From a virus: a DNA stretch of 39,738 nt. Positions 22,930 through 30,661 of this stretch are shown here, piece by piece. The notes under the pieces are model-generated. The model searched no databases. It was not told the DNA's origin and was given only the letters and a program-made list of their open reading frames with translations. Every line of letters starts with the position of its first letter. Within the stretch, counting starts at the first letter, position 1. The stretch lies in the IMG/VR virus record IMGVR_UViG_3300031976_000267, positions 1-39,738 of that record, one strand, 5' to 3'. The position numbers were made by a program, and so were the translations under genes.

Positions 22930-22979
22930 TATCTTAAATAAAGGTTATTTAAGAATTAACTAAAGAAAGGAGAATTATT

Positions 22980-23273
22980 ATGATAGATAAGAACTATCAA
23001 GCAGGAGCCCAAAGAGGGTCAATTAACTACGACGCAGTGATCACTTTGATCGCTACGCCAAAAGGAAAGTTCCCACCTCAAGCAGGGAAGATCATCGAAG
23101 CGTTAATCGCTGCGAAAGATCACACCATGACGGTGGGTGAGCTGATCGGCACTGACGGTTCGACCGAGAGTGCATTGGTCAAAGCGGGACTGCAAACAGT
23201 CCAAGAGCCGAATGACATTTGGGCTCATTATAGAAAACGCTTGATCGAGGAAAAGCTGATTACTGTCAGCTAA
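22980..23273 (+). CDS. Winged-helix-like small protein, paralogue 2
   Basis: A 97-residue protein. FPPQAGKIIEALIAAKDHTMTVGELIG and the C-terminal DIWAHYRKRLIEEKLITVS align by eye with FTPQMRALILTV and DPLRIFRFYAKRLVDEGYFAKV of gene 15269. It has the complete cassette (promoter, leader hairpin, ribosome site) and its own terminator, so it is a single-gene unit like 15269. Probably an abundant DNA-binding protein or transcription regulator. Confidence 0.7.
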   Translation: MIDKNYQAGAQRGSINYDAVITLIATPKGKFPPQAGKIIEALIAAKDHTMTVGELIGTDGSTESALVKAGLQTVQEPNDIWAHYRKRLIEEKLITVS

Positions 23274-23289
23274 CCACGGTTAACGAACG

Positions 23290-23312
23290 AGGGGACTTCG
23301 GTCCCCTTTTTT
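23290..23312 (+). terminator. Rho-independent terminator with UUCG loop
   Basis: AGGGGAC-TTCG-GTCCCCT (23290-23307) followed by a T run to 23312. Closes the unit of gene 22980. Confidence 0.9.
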
Positions 23313-23417
23313 GTGTCCGCTCTACTCTACGCTCTACTCTATCACTCAATCTACTCTATCACTCTATCCCTCACACTCTATCCCATTCCCTTCCCCTCTA
23401 CTCTATATATAATAAAT

Positions 23418-23504
23418 ACATTCGAGCGAATCGCCCAGAAAGAAAAAACATTCGTGCGAATCGGGTAAATAAAAAATAAAATCGCTAAAATCGTAAAAAT
23501 CGCT
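23418..23504. repeat. Iteron-like repeats, candidate origin or regulator site
   Basis: ACATTCGAGCGAATCG (23418-23433) and ACATTCGTGCGAATCG (23448-23463) are exactly 30 bp apart, each a near-palindrome ATTCG-N-GCGAAT-like. They are followed by AAAATCG at 23478, 23487 and 23496, a 9-bp period, and then an A/T-only stretch to about 23520. Direct repeats beside an AT-rich zone are typical of replication origins or repressor operators. Confidence 0.55.
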
Positions 23505-23638
23505 AATAAATAAATAATTAAATAAACGTATATATATGTATACAAGTAAAGTAGTTTATTGTTATACTAGGTTATTGATTAGGCAACTAGGCTACCTTAT
23601 CAATACTTAACTAACTAATAGCCTAAGAGGTATCCAAC

Positions 23639-24040
23639 ATGGATAACAAAGCAAAAGATAGATTAGCAGTCAAAACGGCTACTGCTAATGTAGATAAAAG
23701 AAAAGCCGATATAGATAACATTGCCCCTATTGGTAAAAGCGGTGGCGGTGTTGCTCAATCAATGGTCTTATCATTAACTGATAACGCCATGAATGATAGA
23801 GGTATTGCCCCTAGACAAGTACAACTTGTCTTAGCTTACCTTCATCTTTTAGGTGGTAAAGCTACAGTCAAGCAAATAGATGACTTTAGCGTAACTGCTG
23901 AGGATAGTATTGCATGGGTAACTGCTAGCGGTGATGCGTACGAACAAACCCCTAGTAAAATACTACGTACCTACATATCTAAAATGAAAGGTACTGATGC
24001 TTGGAACAAATCCAATGGTATCAAACCACTAGTTAGCTAA
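23639..24040 (+). CDS. Winged-helix-like small protein, paralogue 3
   Basis: A 133-residue protein. Its body APRQVQLVLAYLHLLGGKATVKQIDDFSV and SKILRTYISKMKGTDAW have the same layout as genes 15269 and 22980 (a PxQ helix, a helix-turn-helix-like centre, a basic final helix), with a weaker match. The N-terminal 45 residues are charged and then Gly-rich (IGKSGGGVAQSM). No good ribosome site is seen; AGAGG lies 12 nt upstream. It has a terminator of its own and sits between two C-rich tracts. Confidence 0.65.
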   Translation: MDNKAKDRLAVKTATANVDKRKADIDNIAPIGKSGGGVAQSMVLSLTDNAMNDRGIAPRQVQLVLAYLHLLGGKATVKQIDDFSVTAEDSIAWVTASGDAYEQTPSKILRTYISKMKGTDAWNKSNGIKPLVS

Positions 24041-24058
24041 CCTCTAGCTACCTTACCT

Positions 24059-24084
24059 AAGGGCTACATTCGTAGCCCTTTTTT
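24059..24084 (+). terminator. Rho-independent terminator after gene 23639
   Basis: AAGGGCTAC-ATTC-GTAGCCCTT (24059-24080) followed by TTTT. Confidence 0.9.
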
Positions 24085-24314
24085 ATGCCTACGATATAAC
24101 CTACCCCCTACACAACGCACACACATACACCATACACATAGGCTAGTCTTAACCCTAGCCCATAAGTATACGACCTACCTTACCTGCCCTTAGAACGCTC
24201 CACAGTAACCCCTATACCCCCCTTTTTAAGTTAGCCGCGGGTCCCACCCGCCCTCCCTTGGTGTTGCGTCCTTGATTGCAAGTACTTTACAAATAAGTCC
24301 CTGTGATAAAAATT

Positions 24315-24342
24315 TTGCGAAAAAATTTTTTACGATTATACT
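24315..24342 (+). promoter_or_regulatory. Promoter abutting gene 24349
   Basis: TTGCGA (24315-24320), a 16-nt A/T-rich spacer and TATACT (24337-24342) form a sigma70-like promoter. The ATG follows 6 nt after the -10, so the mRNA would begin at the start codon. Confidence 0.55.
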
Positions 24343-24348
24343 TTTGAG

Positions 24349-24876
24349 ATGGATTTGTTAGACGGTCTTACTAATTACATTATTTCGAAACAGGAAGGTG
24401 AGTTTCCTGGACCTTTACTCGTACAACCTGAAGTTAAAACTTCTCCTCGTGTTGATCGAATAAATGAGATTATGGAAGAACTTGCAGACCCAGATCAACC
24501 GATAGGACAATCTGCTGCACAACTTGATTTTTTAGAAAAACTAAGACAAGACGATAGAAAAAGATTTACTCCTAACTACATATTACAAAAAGATTATCAA
24601 AAAAGTCCGTATAGTTTCTTTTCAGAAGGTTACGACCCTGATATAAAAACAGACTTTAATCCTGAACTCGTTAATAAAGAATATAAAGATTTTATTAACT
24701 TCTTTCTAGAAAATGTTAAAAAACCAGAGTTCAACGATATTATCGGCTCTCAAACACTATCTCCGTTTGCACAAGAAATTATGCCTTCTGTTTTACAATA
24801 CGAAAAACAACACGACGGAACATACCCTAGAGATTTATTTGATCTGTTTCAAAACGTAGTAACAAAAGATGCGTAA
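24349..24876 (+). CDS. Hypothetical protein, probably leaderless
   Basis: A 175-residue acidic protein (MDLLDGLTNYIISKQEGEFPGPLL; PYSFFSEGYDPDIKTDFNPELV) with no recognised family. It precedes the spanin pair and packaging genes and may be a virion or lysis accessory. There is no ribosome site upstream; the -10 box ends 6 nt before the ATG. The next gene overlaps its stop by TAATG. Confidence 0.65.
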   Translation: MDLLDGLTNYIISKQEGEFPGPLLVQPEVKTSPRVDRINEIMEELADPDQPIGQSAAQLDFLEKLRQDDRKRFTPNYILQKDYQKSPYSFFSEGYDPDIKTDFNPELVNKEYKDFINFFLENVKKPEFNDIIGSQTLSPFAQEIMPSVLQYEKQHDGTYPRDLFDLFQNVVTKDA

Positions 24877-25259
24877 TGGGTTTTAAACTTAGCTTGGTTC
24901 TTGGAGGTCTATTGGCGGCATCTTTGGCGGGTTCGTGGTTCTTATTAGACCAGATATCCACGCTCAAAGGTAATCAGATAATCCTGGAATCAAAAATATC
25001 CGAGCAAAACGAATCCATCAAACAATACCTAGCAAAACAAGAACAGCTGTCCGCGAGTCTTGGTACGTTAGAAGCCGAAAAACAAAACGCACTTCGTGAA
25101 GTAAATAAATTAAGAAACACATTTGCTAAGCACGATCTTGATAACCTTGCACTAAACAAACCTAAACTTGTTGAGAAGATGGTTAACCGTGGTACTAAAC
25201 GAGTAATAGATAACCTTGTAGAGTTGACCACGGTCAGCGAGGAGGAGCCGAGTGGATGA
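24876..25259 (+). CDS. Inner-membrane spanin (Rz-like)
   Basis: A 127-residue protein with one N-terminal membrane span (LSLVLGGLLAASLAGSWFLL, about 4-23) and a long periplasmic coiled coil (ISTLKGNQIILESKISEQNESIKQY and onward). This is the form of the i-spanin, which with the outer-membrane partner fuses inner and outer membranes at lysis. The partner gene overlaps its end by 4 nt, a common arrangement. Implies a Gram-negative host. Confidence 0.75.
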   Translation: MGFKLSLVLGGLLAASLAGSWFLLDQISTLKGNQIILESKISEQNESIKQYLAKQEQLSASLGTLEAEKQNALREVNKLRNTFAKHDLDNLALNKPKLVEKMVNRGTKRVIDNLVELTTVSEEEPSG

Positions 25260-25621
25260 AGAAGGACCGATTGAAAAAATTTAGTATTATTGCGTTGTTC
25301 GCGGTCAGTGGTTGTTCGCTCTTTCCTACTGTAAAACCTGTAGATGTGAATACGATCGCATTACCTGCTCCGATGTACCACCCACCGTTACCTATGGAAA
25401 TCCAAGCGACCGAGGTAACATTTGAAGTGTTAACTCCAGAGATCATGGAAGAATACCTACAACTCGTTAAAGACGGTAAAGCTCCTGCGGTTGCATACTA
25501 TGCGTTGACCACACAACAATACGAAAACCTTTCGATGAATATGGCAGAGATCACACGCTACACAAAGAACATTTTAGCGATTGTAGAGTATTATAGGGAA
25601 TACGATGAGCAAGGGGAGTAA
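25256..25621 (+). CDS. Outer-membrane spanin lipoprotein (Rz1-like)
   Basis: A 121-residue protein with a basic start (MKKDRLKKF), a hydrophobic segment and lipobox VSGC that places the lipidated Cys at residue 20. The mature part has the Pro-rich LPAPMYHPPLP typical of o-spanins. The longer C-terminal helix region (LTPEIMEEYLQLVKDG; YENLSMNMAEITRY) resembles marine phage o-spanin-like proteins. ATGA overlap with the i-spanin gene. Confidence 0.8.
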   Translation: MKKDRLKKFSIIALFAVSGCSLFPTVKPVDVNTIALPAPMYHPPLPMEIQATEVTFEVLTPEIMEEYLQLVKDGKAPAVAYYALTTQQYENLSMNMAEITRYTKNILAIVEYYREYDEQGE

Positions 25622-25745
25622 ACGTAGACCAGAAAAAGGTAATCAATACCAAGATAACTGGGAAAAAATATTCGGGAAGAAAGATGCCAAAAACAGTACC
25701 AAAGTTCAAAGAACCATTAATCTTCGGGTATCACATCCACGCTAG
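25605..25745 (+). CDS. Short basic phage protein (46 residues)
   Basis: ATG at 25605 lies within the end of the o-spanin gene and 46 codons run to TAG at 25743-25745. The product MSKGSKRRPEKGNQYQDNWE continues KIFGKK. This SKGSKRRP...NWxxIFG pattern is common for a tiny phage protein encoded near packaging genes; its function is unknown. It overlaps the next gene by 62 nt in another frame, which is unusual. Confidence 0.65.
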   Translation: MSKGSKRRPEKGNQYQDNWEKIFGKKDAKNSTKVQRTINLRVSHPR

Positions 25746-26001
25746 ACCTGAACTAGGCGAGATCAAATGGCAATGGGCTGATCAACGTAAACAGTTTTGG
25801 GAAGATTGGATTCCTAAAGATAAAGATCTAATTATTCATACTCAACTATCCGCGGACCACGAACAGTTGTTCAGGGATGCGTTTTGGGAGGATATGGAAG
25901 ATGAAATACGGAATACGAAAGATAGTCTAAATTTCAGGGCTAGGCAGCGACGAGCTAAGAAAAAAGCTACCGCGAACCAAGGATCCCACCCCTCACCCTA
26001 A
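25684..26001 (+). CDS. Hypothetical protein with basic tail
   Basis: A 105-residue protein (PKTVPKFKEPLIFGYHIHARPE; DWIPKDKDLIIHTQLSADHEQL) with a basic, Ala-rich end (RARQRRAKKKATANQG). GGGAAGAAAG precedes the ATG. It could be a small DNA-binding or packaging accessory protein. It overlaps the 46-codon gene, so one of the two starts may be later. Confidence 0.6.
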   Translation: MPKTVPKFKEPLIFGYHIHARPELGEIKWQWADQRKQFWEDWIPKDKDLIIHTQLSADHEQLFRDAFWEDMEDEIRNTKDSLNFRARQRRAKKKATANQGSHPSP

Positions 26002-26030
26002 CTACTTTACTTATTCGTAAAACACAACGT

Positions 26031-26060
26031 TTTACATTTTATTGGTAGTTAGCTTATACT
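26031..26060 (+). promoter_or_regulatory. Promoter abutting gene 26064
   Basis: TTTACA (26031-26036), 18 nt, TATACT (26055-26060); the ATG at 26064 lies 3 nt and the ATG at 26067 6 nt after the -10. A second TTTACTT occurs at 26006. Leaderless translation from 26067 is likely. Confidence 0.6.
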
Positions 26061-26063
26061 TCG

Positions 26064-26678
26064 ATGATGGCGGATCTTGATCGTATAACCGAATTACTAT
26101 TATCAGAAGATTTTGGTGCTGACGTACCTGATTCTTTAATGGGTCGAATGATTCCTGATACCGAACCTACACTAAATCCTTTATTAGAATTATTAACCGA
26201 CCGACAAGGACAAGATGATTTTTTAATGATGATGGCAGGACTTCCTAAAAAACCCGCTAAAAGTGCAATCAACGTAGGGATGCAAAGATTTATGTTACCT
26301 GTAGATGAAATAGCAAGAACAGCTACTACAAGGTCAGGAGCACCAAAACTTACAGGCGAAGCGTTAAAACGACAAAACATGATTAACGAAGCATACCAAA
26401 CAGCTAACCCTGCTCCTACGTTAGCTACTATGTATCAAAAAGCTTTAGATCAAATACAAAAAGCAAAAGAACTAGCTAGAGATACGATTGGCATGAAAAA
26501 CCCAGCAGGACAAATAAAACAAGCCGATGCAATGGAAGCAGCAGCATTAAGAGAGATCGAACGAATAAGAAAAGCAGGAGGCGGTAAACTGCCTGATTTA
26601 ATGCCTGATAAATTAACTCCCGAACAAATACAACAAGCAATGCGAGAAGCAGGTCTAGGAAGCTTATTTAAACCCTAA
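26064..26678 (+). CDS. Hypothetical protein upstream of terL, probably leaderless
   Basis: A 204-residue protein beginning MMADLDRITELLLSEDFGAD; the second ATG (26067) is the better start given the promoter. The middle is Ala/Lys-rich and helical (AYQTANPAPTLATMYQKALDQ), and the end TPEQIQQAMREAGLGSLF is a helix. It may be a scaffold-like or portal-associated protein. There is no ribosome site. The stop abuts the terL start directly. Confidence 0.65.
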   Translation: MMADLDRITELLLSEDFGADVPDSLMGRMIPDTEPTLNPLLELLTDRQGQDDFLMMMAGLPKKPAKSAINVGMQRFMLPVDEIARTATTRSGAPKLTGEALKRQNMINEAYQTANPAPTLATMYQKALDQIQKAKELARDTIGMKNPAGQIKQADAMEAAALREIERIRKAGGGKLPDLMPDKLTPEQIQQAMREAGLGSLFKP

Positions 26679-28205
26679 ATGACATCTAACGCAGATAAGT
26701 TAGCAGCTTTACGAGAAATAGATGTTTCTCATTTAACTAAAGCAGAAGCTAAAGAATTTACGATTCTTTTAGAAGAACTAGAAAAACGTGAATTTCAAGA
26801 AAAAGCCACAAGCACCTTTATGGATTTTGTTAAATCTATATGGCAAGAATTTATTAACGGTGATCATCACGTTAAAATGGCGAAAGCTTTTGATGATATC
26901 GCTACAGGTAAACTTAAACGTTTAATTATTAATATGCCGCCTAGACATACAAAGTCTGAGTTTGCATCACATTTGTTCCCTGCGTACCTATTAGGTAAAA
27001 ATCCTAAATTAAAAATTATAGAAGCAACCCATACCGCTGACCTTGCGGTTAACTTCGGACGTAAAGTTAGGGATTTAATTGACGGAGAAGAATACGCGGC
27101 TTTATTTCCTGAAACAGAACTAAAAGCAGATAGTCGTTCTGCAGGTAAATGGTTAACAAATAAAGGCGGTGAATATTACGCAGCAGGTATTGGTGGTGCA
27201 TTAGCAGGAAGGGGTGCGGATTTGTTTATTATTGACGATCCACATTCGGAACAAGACGCTATGTCCGATAAAGCGATGGACGAAGCTTACGAATGGTTTA
27301 TGGCGGGTCCACGACAAAGGTTACAACCTGGAGGTGCAATCGTTATTGTAATGACCCGTTGGAATAAAAAAGATCTTACAGGGCGGTTAGTTAAGAAAAT
27401 GGCACAAGATCCTGGAGCAGACCAATGGGAAGTTATTGAGTTTCCTGCAATATTACCAAGCGGTAAACCTTTATGGAATAATTTTTGGAAATTAGAAGAA
27501 CTCGAAAGTATAAAAGCATCAGTTAGTCCAGGAAAATGGGCGGCTCAATATATGCAACGACCTACAGGTGAAGGTATTTCAATTATACCGAAAGATTGGT
27601 TTATGATTTGGGACGAAGAAAAACCACCTAAATGCGATTATCTAATACAAAGTTTTGATACCGCGTTTTTAAAATCAGAAAGAGCTGACTATACTGCTAT
27701 AACAACGTGGGGTGTATTTTATCCTGAAGGTAAAATAGGTGAAGAACACTATCACGGGGATGAAGCTCATTTAATTTTGATTGATTGTATAAAAGAACGT
27801 TACGATTTTCCCGAATTAAAAGCTGAAGCGTTACGTTTGTATGAATATTGGCAACCTGATACAATTATTATTGAAGCAAAAGCTAGTGGTTTGCCATTAG
27901 TACAAGAATTACGTAGAATCGGTATACCTGTAAATACTTTTTCTCCTGGAAAAGGACAAGATAAAATAGCTAGACTAAATTCTGTGTCTCCTATTTTTCA
28001 AGATGGACGTGTTTGGATTCCAGATAACCGTTGGGGCGAAGAACTTATGGATGAAGTTTCTGATTTCCCGAACGGTGAGAACGATGACTTAGTAGACGCA
28101 ACGACTTTAGCGTTAGCTAGGTTCAGGGAAGGCGGGTTTTTGACACTTTCGAGTGATTATTTTGAAGAGGAAGAACCCTATCAAGGCGAAAGGGTTTATT
28201 ATTGA
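26679..28205 (+). CDS. terL: Terminase large subunit
   Basis: A 508-residue protein. The ATPase has an atypical Walker A MPPRHTKS at 86-93, Walker B LFIIDDPHSE at 182-191 and a coupling motif VIVMTRWNKKD. The nuclease half starts near SFDTAFLKSERADYTAI and ends with NDDLVDATTLALARF, giving the expected acidic residues of an RNase H-like fold. This is a complete packaging motor ATPase-nuclease. No ribosome site is seen; the start immediately follows the upstream stop. Confidence 0.95.
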   Translation: MTSNADKLAALREIDVSHLTKAEAKEFTILLEELEKREFQEKATSTFMDFVKSIWQEFINGDHHVKMAKAFDDIATGKLKRLIINMPPRHTKSEFASHLFPAYLLGKNPKLKIIEATHTADLAVNFGRKVRDLIDGEEYAALFPETELKADSRSAGKWLTNKGGEYYAAGIGGALAGRGADLFIIDDPHSEQDAMSDKAMDEAYEWFMAGPRQRLQPGGAIVIVMTRWNKKDLTGRLVKKMAQDPGADQWEVIEFPAILPSGKPLWNNFWKLEELESIKASVSPGKWAAQYMQRPTGEGISIIPKDWFMIWDEEKPPKCDYLIQSFDTAFLKSERADYTAITTWGVFYPEGKIGEEHYHGDEAHLILIDCIKERYDFPELKAEALRLYEYWQPDTIIIEAKASGLPLVQELRRIGIPVNTFSPGKGQDKIARLNSVSPIFQDGRVWIPDNRWGEELMDEVSDFPNGENDDLVDATTLALARFREGGFLTLSSDYFEEEEPYQGERVYY

Positions 28206-28231
28206 GGAAAATCATACTATGATGTATTACC

Positions 28232-30661
28232 ATGGCTATTGAAAAACAACCAATTCCTATGCGTTCTCGTTCTGAAGACCCAATCGAACTAGAATTAGTA
28301 CAGCAACCCGACGAAGAAACTGAGCTTTTCGTTCAGCCTGACGGTTCTATTGTGCGTGGCAGCGACATGGAAGAAGAAACACCGTCTAAGTTTGGCGAAA
28401 ACTTAGCAGAAGTTTTAGACGACCGTGAATTAAACACTATTGCCGCAGAATTAGTTTCATCTTACGAAGAAGATTTAGATTCTAGAGACGATTGGTTTCA
28501 AACATACAGCGAAGGTTTAGAATTATTAGGAATTAGTTCTGATTCTAGGTCACAACCTTTCGTTGGAGCTTCAGGAGTACATCATCCGATCCTTGCTGAA
28601 GCAGTAACACAGTTCCAAGCACAAGCTTATAAAGAAATGTTACCCGCAGGTGGACCTGTAGATACAGAAGTTTTAGGAATTACCGATAATGCTAAGATGG
28701 AAAAGGCAAATCGTGTAAAAAACTTCATGAATTACCAAATTACGTACAAAATGGAAGAATATGACCCAGAAATGGATCAATTACTCTTTTATTTGCCGCT
28801 TTCTGGCTCCGCTTTCAAAAAAGTTTACTACGATCCCGCTTTAGGACGTGCAGTTGCACGTTTTGTTAAGTCAGAGCACCTTGTTGTTCCGTATTACGCA
28901 GTAGATTTACTTACCGCACCAAGAATTACCCACGTAATTCATATGAACGAGAACGAATTACGTAAATTACAAATTTCTGGGTTCTATAAAGACACCGATA
29001 TGATGTCTCCGACCAGTAATCCTGATTTAACGGAAGTAGATGATAAAATTGACGAACTTCAAGGGTTAACTAGAACAATAAGCGACGAAGAATTTACATT
29101 ATTAGAAATGCACGTTAATTTAGATCTTGAAGGGTTCGAAGATGTAGACGCTAACGGTGAAGAAACAGGATTAGCGTTACCCTATATCGTTACAATCTGT
29201 AAAGATAATAATAAAGTATTAGCGATTAGACCTAACTATGATCAAAACGATCCTATGCGTAAAAAAGTTGAATATTTTACTCATTATAAGTTTCTTCCAG
29301 GATTAGGTTTTTATGGTTTTGGTTTAATTCATATGATGGGTGGATTAACTAAATCAGTTACTTCTATTTTACGTCAGTTGATTGATGCAGGTACACTTTC
29401 TAATTTACCCGCGGGATTTAAATCAAGAGGACTAAATATTCAGCGTCATGATGATCCGTTACAACCTGGAGAGTGGCGTGATGTCGATGCTCCTGGAGGT
29501 CGATTACAAGACGCGTTTTTACCACTACCTTATAAAGAACCAAGCGGTACATTAGCTACATTACTAGGGGCTTTAGTTGATTCAGGAAAAAGATTTGCAG
29601 CAACCGTAGAAAATCCAACAGGCGACGGTAATTCCGAAGCTCCTGTAGGCACAACCGTAGCATTAATGGAAAAAGGGCAACGAGTAATGTCCGCAATCCA
29701 TAAAAGATTACATTATGCACAAAGATGTGAGTTTAAAATACTAAAAAGAGTATTTGGTGAGTTTTTACCGCCTGAATACCCTTATCAAGTACAAGGTGCT
29801 TCCGAAAACGTATTTAAACAGGATTTCGATGGTTCTGTAGACGTTATACCAGTTTCTGACCCTAATATCTTTAGTATGACACAAAGAATTACGTTAGCTC
29901 AGACACAATTACAAATGGCACAAGCCGCACCTGAATTACACGACTTACGTGAGTCGTATAAGAAGATGTATATCGCATTAAACATAAAAGATATCGATGC
30001 ACTACTTCCACCTGAACAAGAAGTACCTGCACGTGATCCTATTAGTGAACAACAAGCAGTTTTAACAGGAACACCTATTAGAGCTTACGAGTTTCAAAAT
30101 CACGAAGCTTATATAGCAGCACATAGTGCGTTTATGCAAAATCCGATGGTACAACAAAACCCAGTAGCTTCACAAGCAATCGGTGCGAATATACAAGAAC
30201 ACCAAGCGATGTTATATAAATTACAAATAGAACAAGCGATGGGTCAACCGTTACCTGAAATACAAGCAGGACAAATGCCGCCTGAAATGATGAATGAGAT
30301 TGCATTAATGGCACAAGCGGCAACACAACAAGTTACAGGTCAAGCACAAGCGATGGCAGCAGCAATGCAAACACCAGATCCACAAAAACAGATGTTCGAA
30401 CAACAACTACAACTTGAAAGAGAACAGTTGATGCAAAAAGAAGGCGACGATCAAAGAGATGCACAACTAGCCGCAATGAAAGCTGAACTAGACGCACAAA
30501 TTAAACGTGAGAAGATCGAAGCTGATTTACGTGTACAAGATACTAAAGCCGCAATAGAATTGCAAGAACTAGAGCAAAGAGCTAAAGTTGATGCAGAAAA
30601 GAACTATACGGAATTAGTTAAAACAGTTCGAGAAACTCGAAAACAAAACGGAGAAAAATAA
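28232..30661 (+). CDS. Portal protein
   Basis: An 809-residue protein following terL. Features are an acidic N-terminus, a core with YDPEMDQLLFYLPLSGSAFKKVYYDP, EYFTHYKFLPGLGFYGFGLIHMMGGL and DGNSEAPVGTTVALMEKGQRVMSAIHKRLHY (cited as landmarks around residues 175-500), and a long Gln/Ala-rich coiled-coil C-terminus. This fits large podovirus-type portals forming the dodecameric DNA gate. No ribosome site lies near the ATG; TATGAT (28218-28223) ends 8 nt upstream and could be a -10 for a leaderless message. Confidence 0.9.
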   Translation: MAIEKQPIPMRSRSEDPIELELVQQPDEETELFVQPDGSIVRGSDMEEETPSKFGENLAEVLDDRELNTIAAELVSSYEEDLDSRDDWFQTYSEGLELLGISSDSRSQPFVGASGVHHPILAEAVTQFQAQAYKEMLPAGGPVDTEVLGITDNAKMEKANRVKNFMNYQITYKMEEYDPEMDQLLFYLPLSGSAFKKVYYDPALGRAVARFVKSEHLVVPYYAVDLLTAPRITHVIHMNENELRKLQISGFYKDTDMMSPTSNPDLTEVDDKIDELQGLTRTISDEEFTLLEMHVNLDLEGFEDVDANGEETGLALPYIVTICKDNNKVLAIRPNYDQNDPMRKKVEYFTHYKFLPGLGFYGFGLIHMMGGLTKSVTSILRQLIDAGTLSNLPAGFKSRGLNIQRHDDPLQPGEWRDVDAPGGRLQDAFLPLPYKEPSGTLATLLGALVDSGKRFAATVENPTGDGNSEAPVGTTVALMEKGQRVMSAIHKRLHYAQRCEFKILKRVFGEFLPPEYPYQVQGASENVFKQDFDGSVDVIPVSDPNIFSMTQRITLAQTQLQMAQAAPELHDLRESYKKMYIALNIKDIDALLPPEQEVPARDPISEQQAVLTGTPIRAYEFQNHEAYIAAHSAFMQNPMVQQNPVASQAIGANIQEHQAMLYKLQIEQAMGQPLPEIQAGQMPPEMMNEIALMAQAATQQVTGQAQAMAAAMQTPDPQKQMFEQQLQLEREQLMQKEGDDQRDAQLAAMKAELDAQIKREKIEADLRVQDTKAAIELQELEQRAKVDAEKNYTELVKTVRETRKQNGEK

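Larger units (their letters stand above)
23274..23638. other. Non-coding region with terminator, C-rich tract and iterons
   Basis: Contains in order the terminator at 23290, a C-rich and G-poor tract (23313-23410), two ATTCG-N-GCGAATCG repeats, three 9-bp AAAATCG repeats, a long A/T run, a weak promoter-like TATACT at 23563-23568 and inverted words AGGCTA/TAGCCT around 23590-23623. No gene is seen. Confidence 0.65.
24041..24348. other. Non-coding C-rich region before spanin/packaging genes
   Basis: Contains the terminator at 24059, then a C-rich, G-poor tract, a GC-rich patch GCCGCGGGTCCCACCCGCCC (24231-24250) unlike the rest of the genome, an AT run and the promoter-like TATACT beside gene 24349. 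It might hold the packaging site (cos/pac), as it lies between terS and terL. No gene is seen. Confidence 0.55.

Noticed and set aside
23313-23410. CRISPR array or microsatellite in the CTCTACTCTA-rich tract
   Set aside because: The words repeat irregularly at short distance with no constant repeat-spacer pattern and no cas gene; it is better described as a C-rich, G-poor tract.
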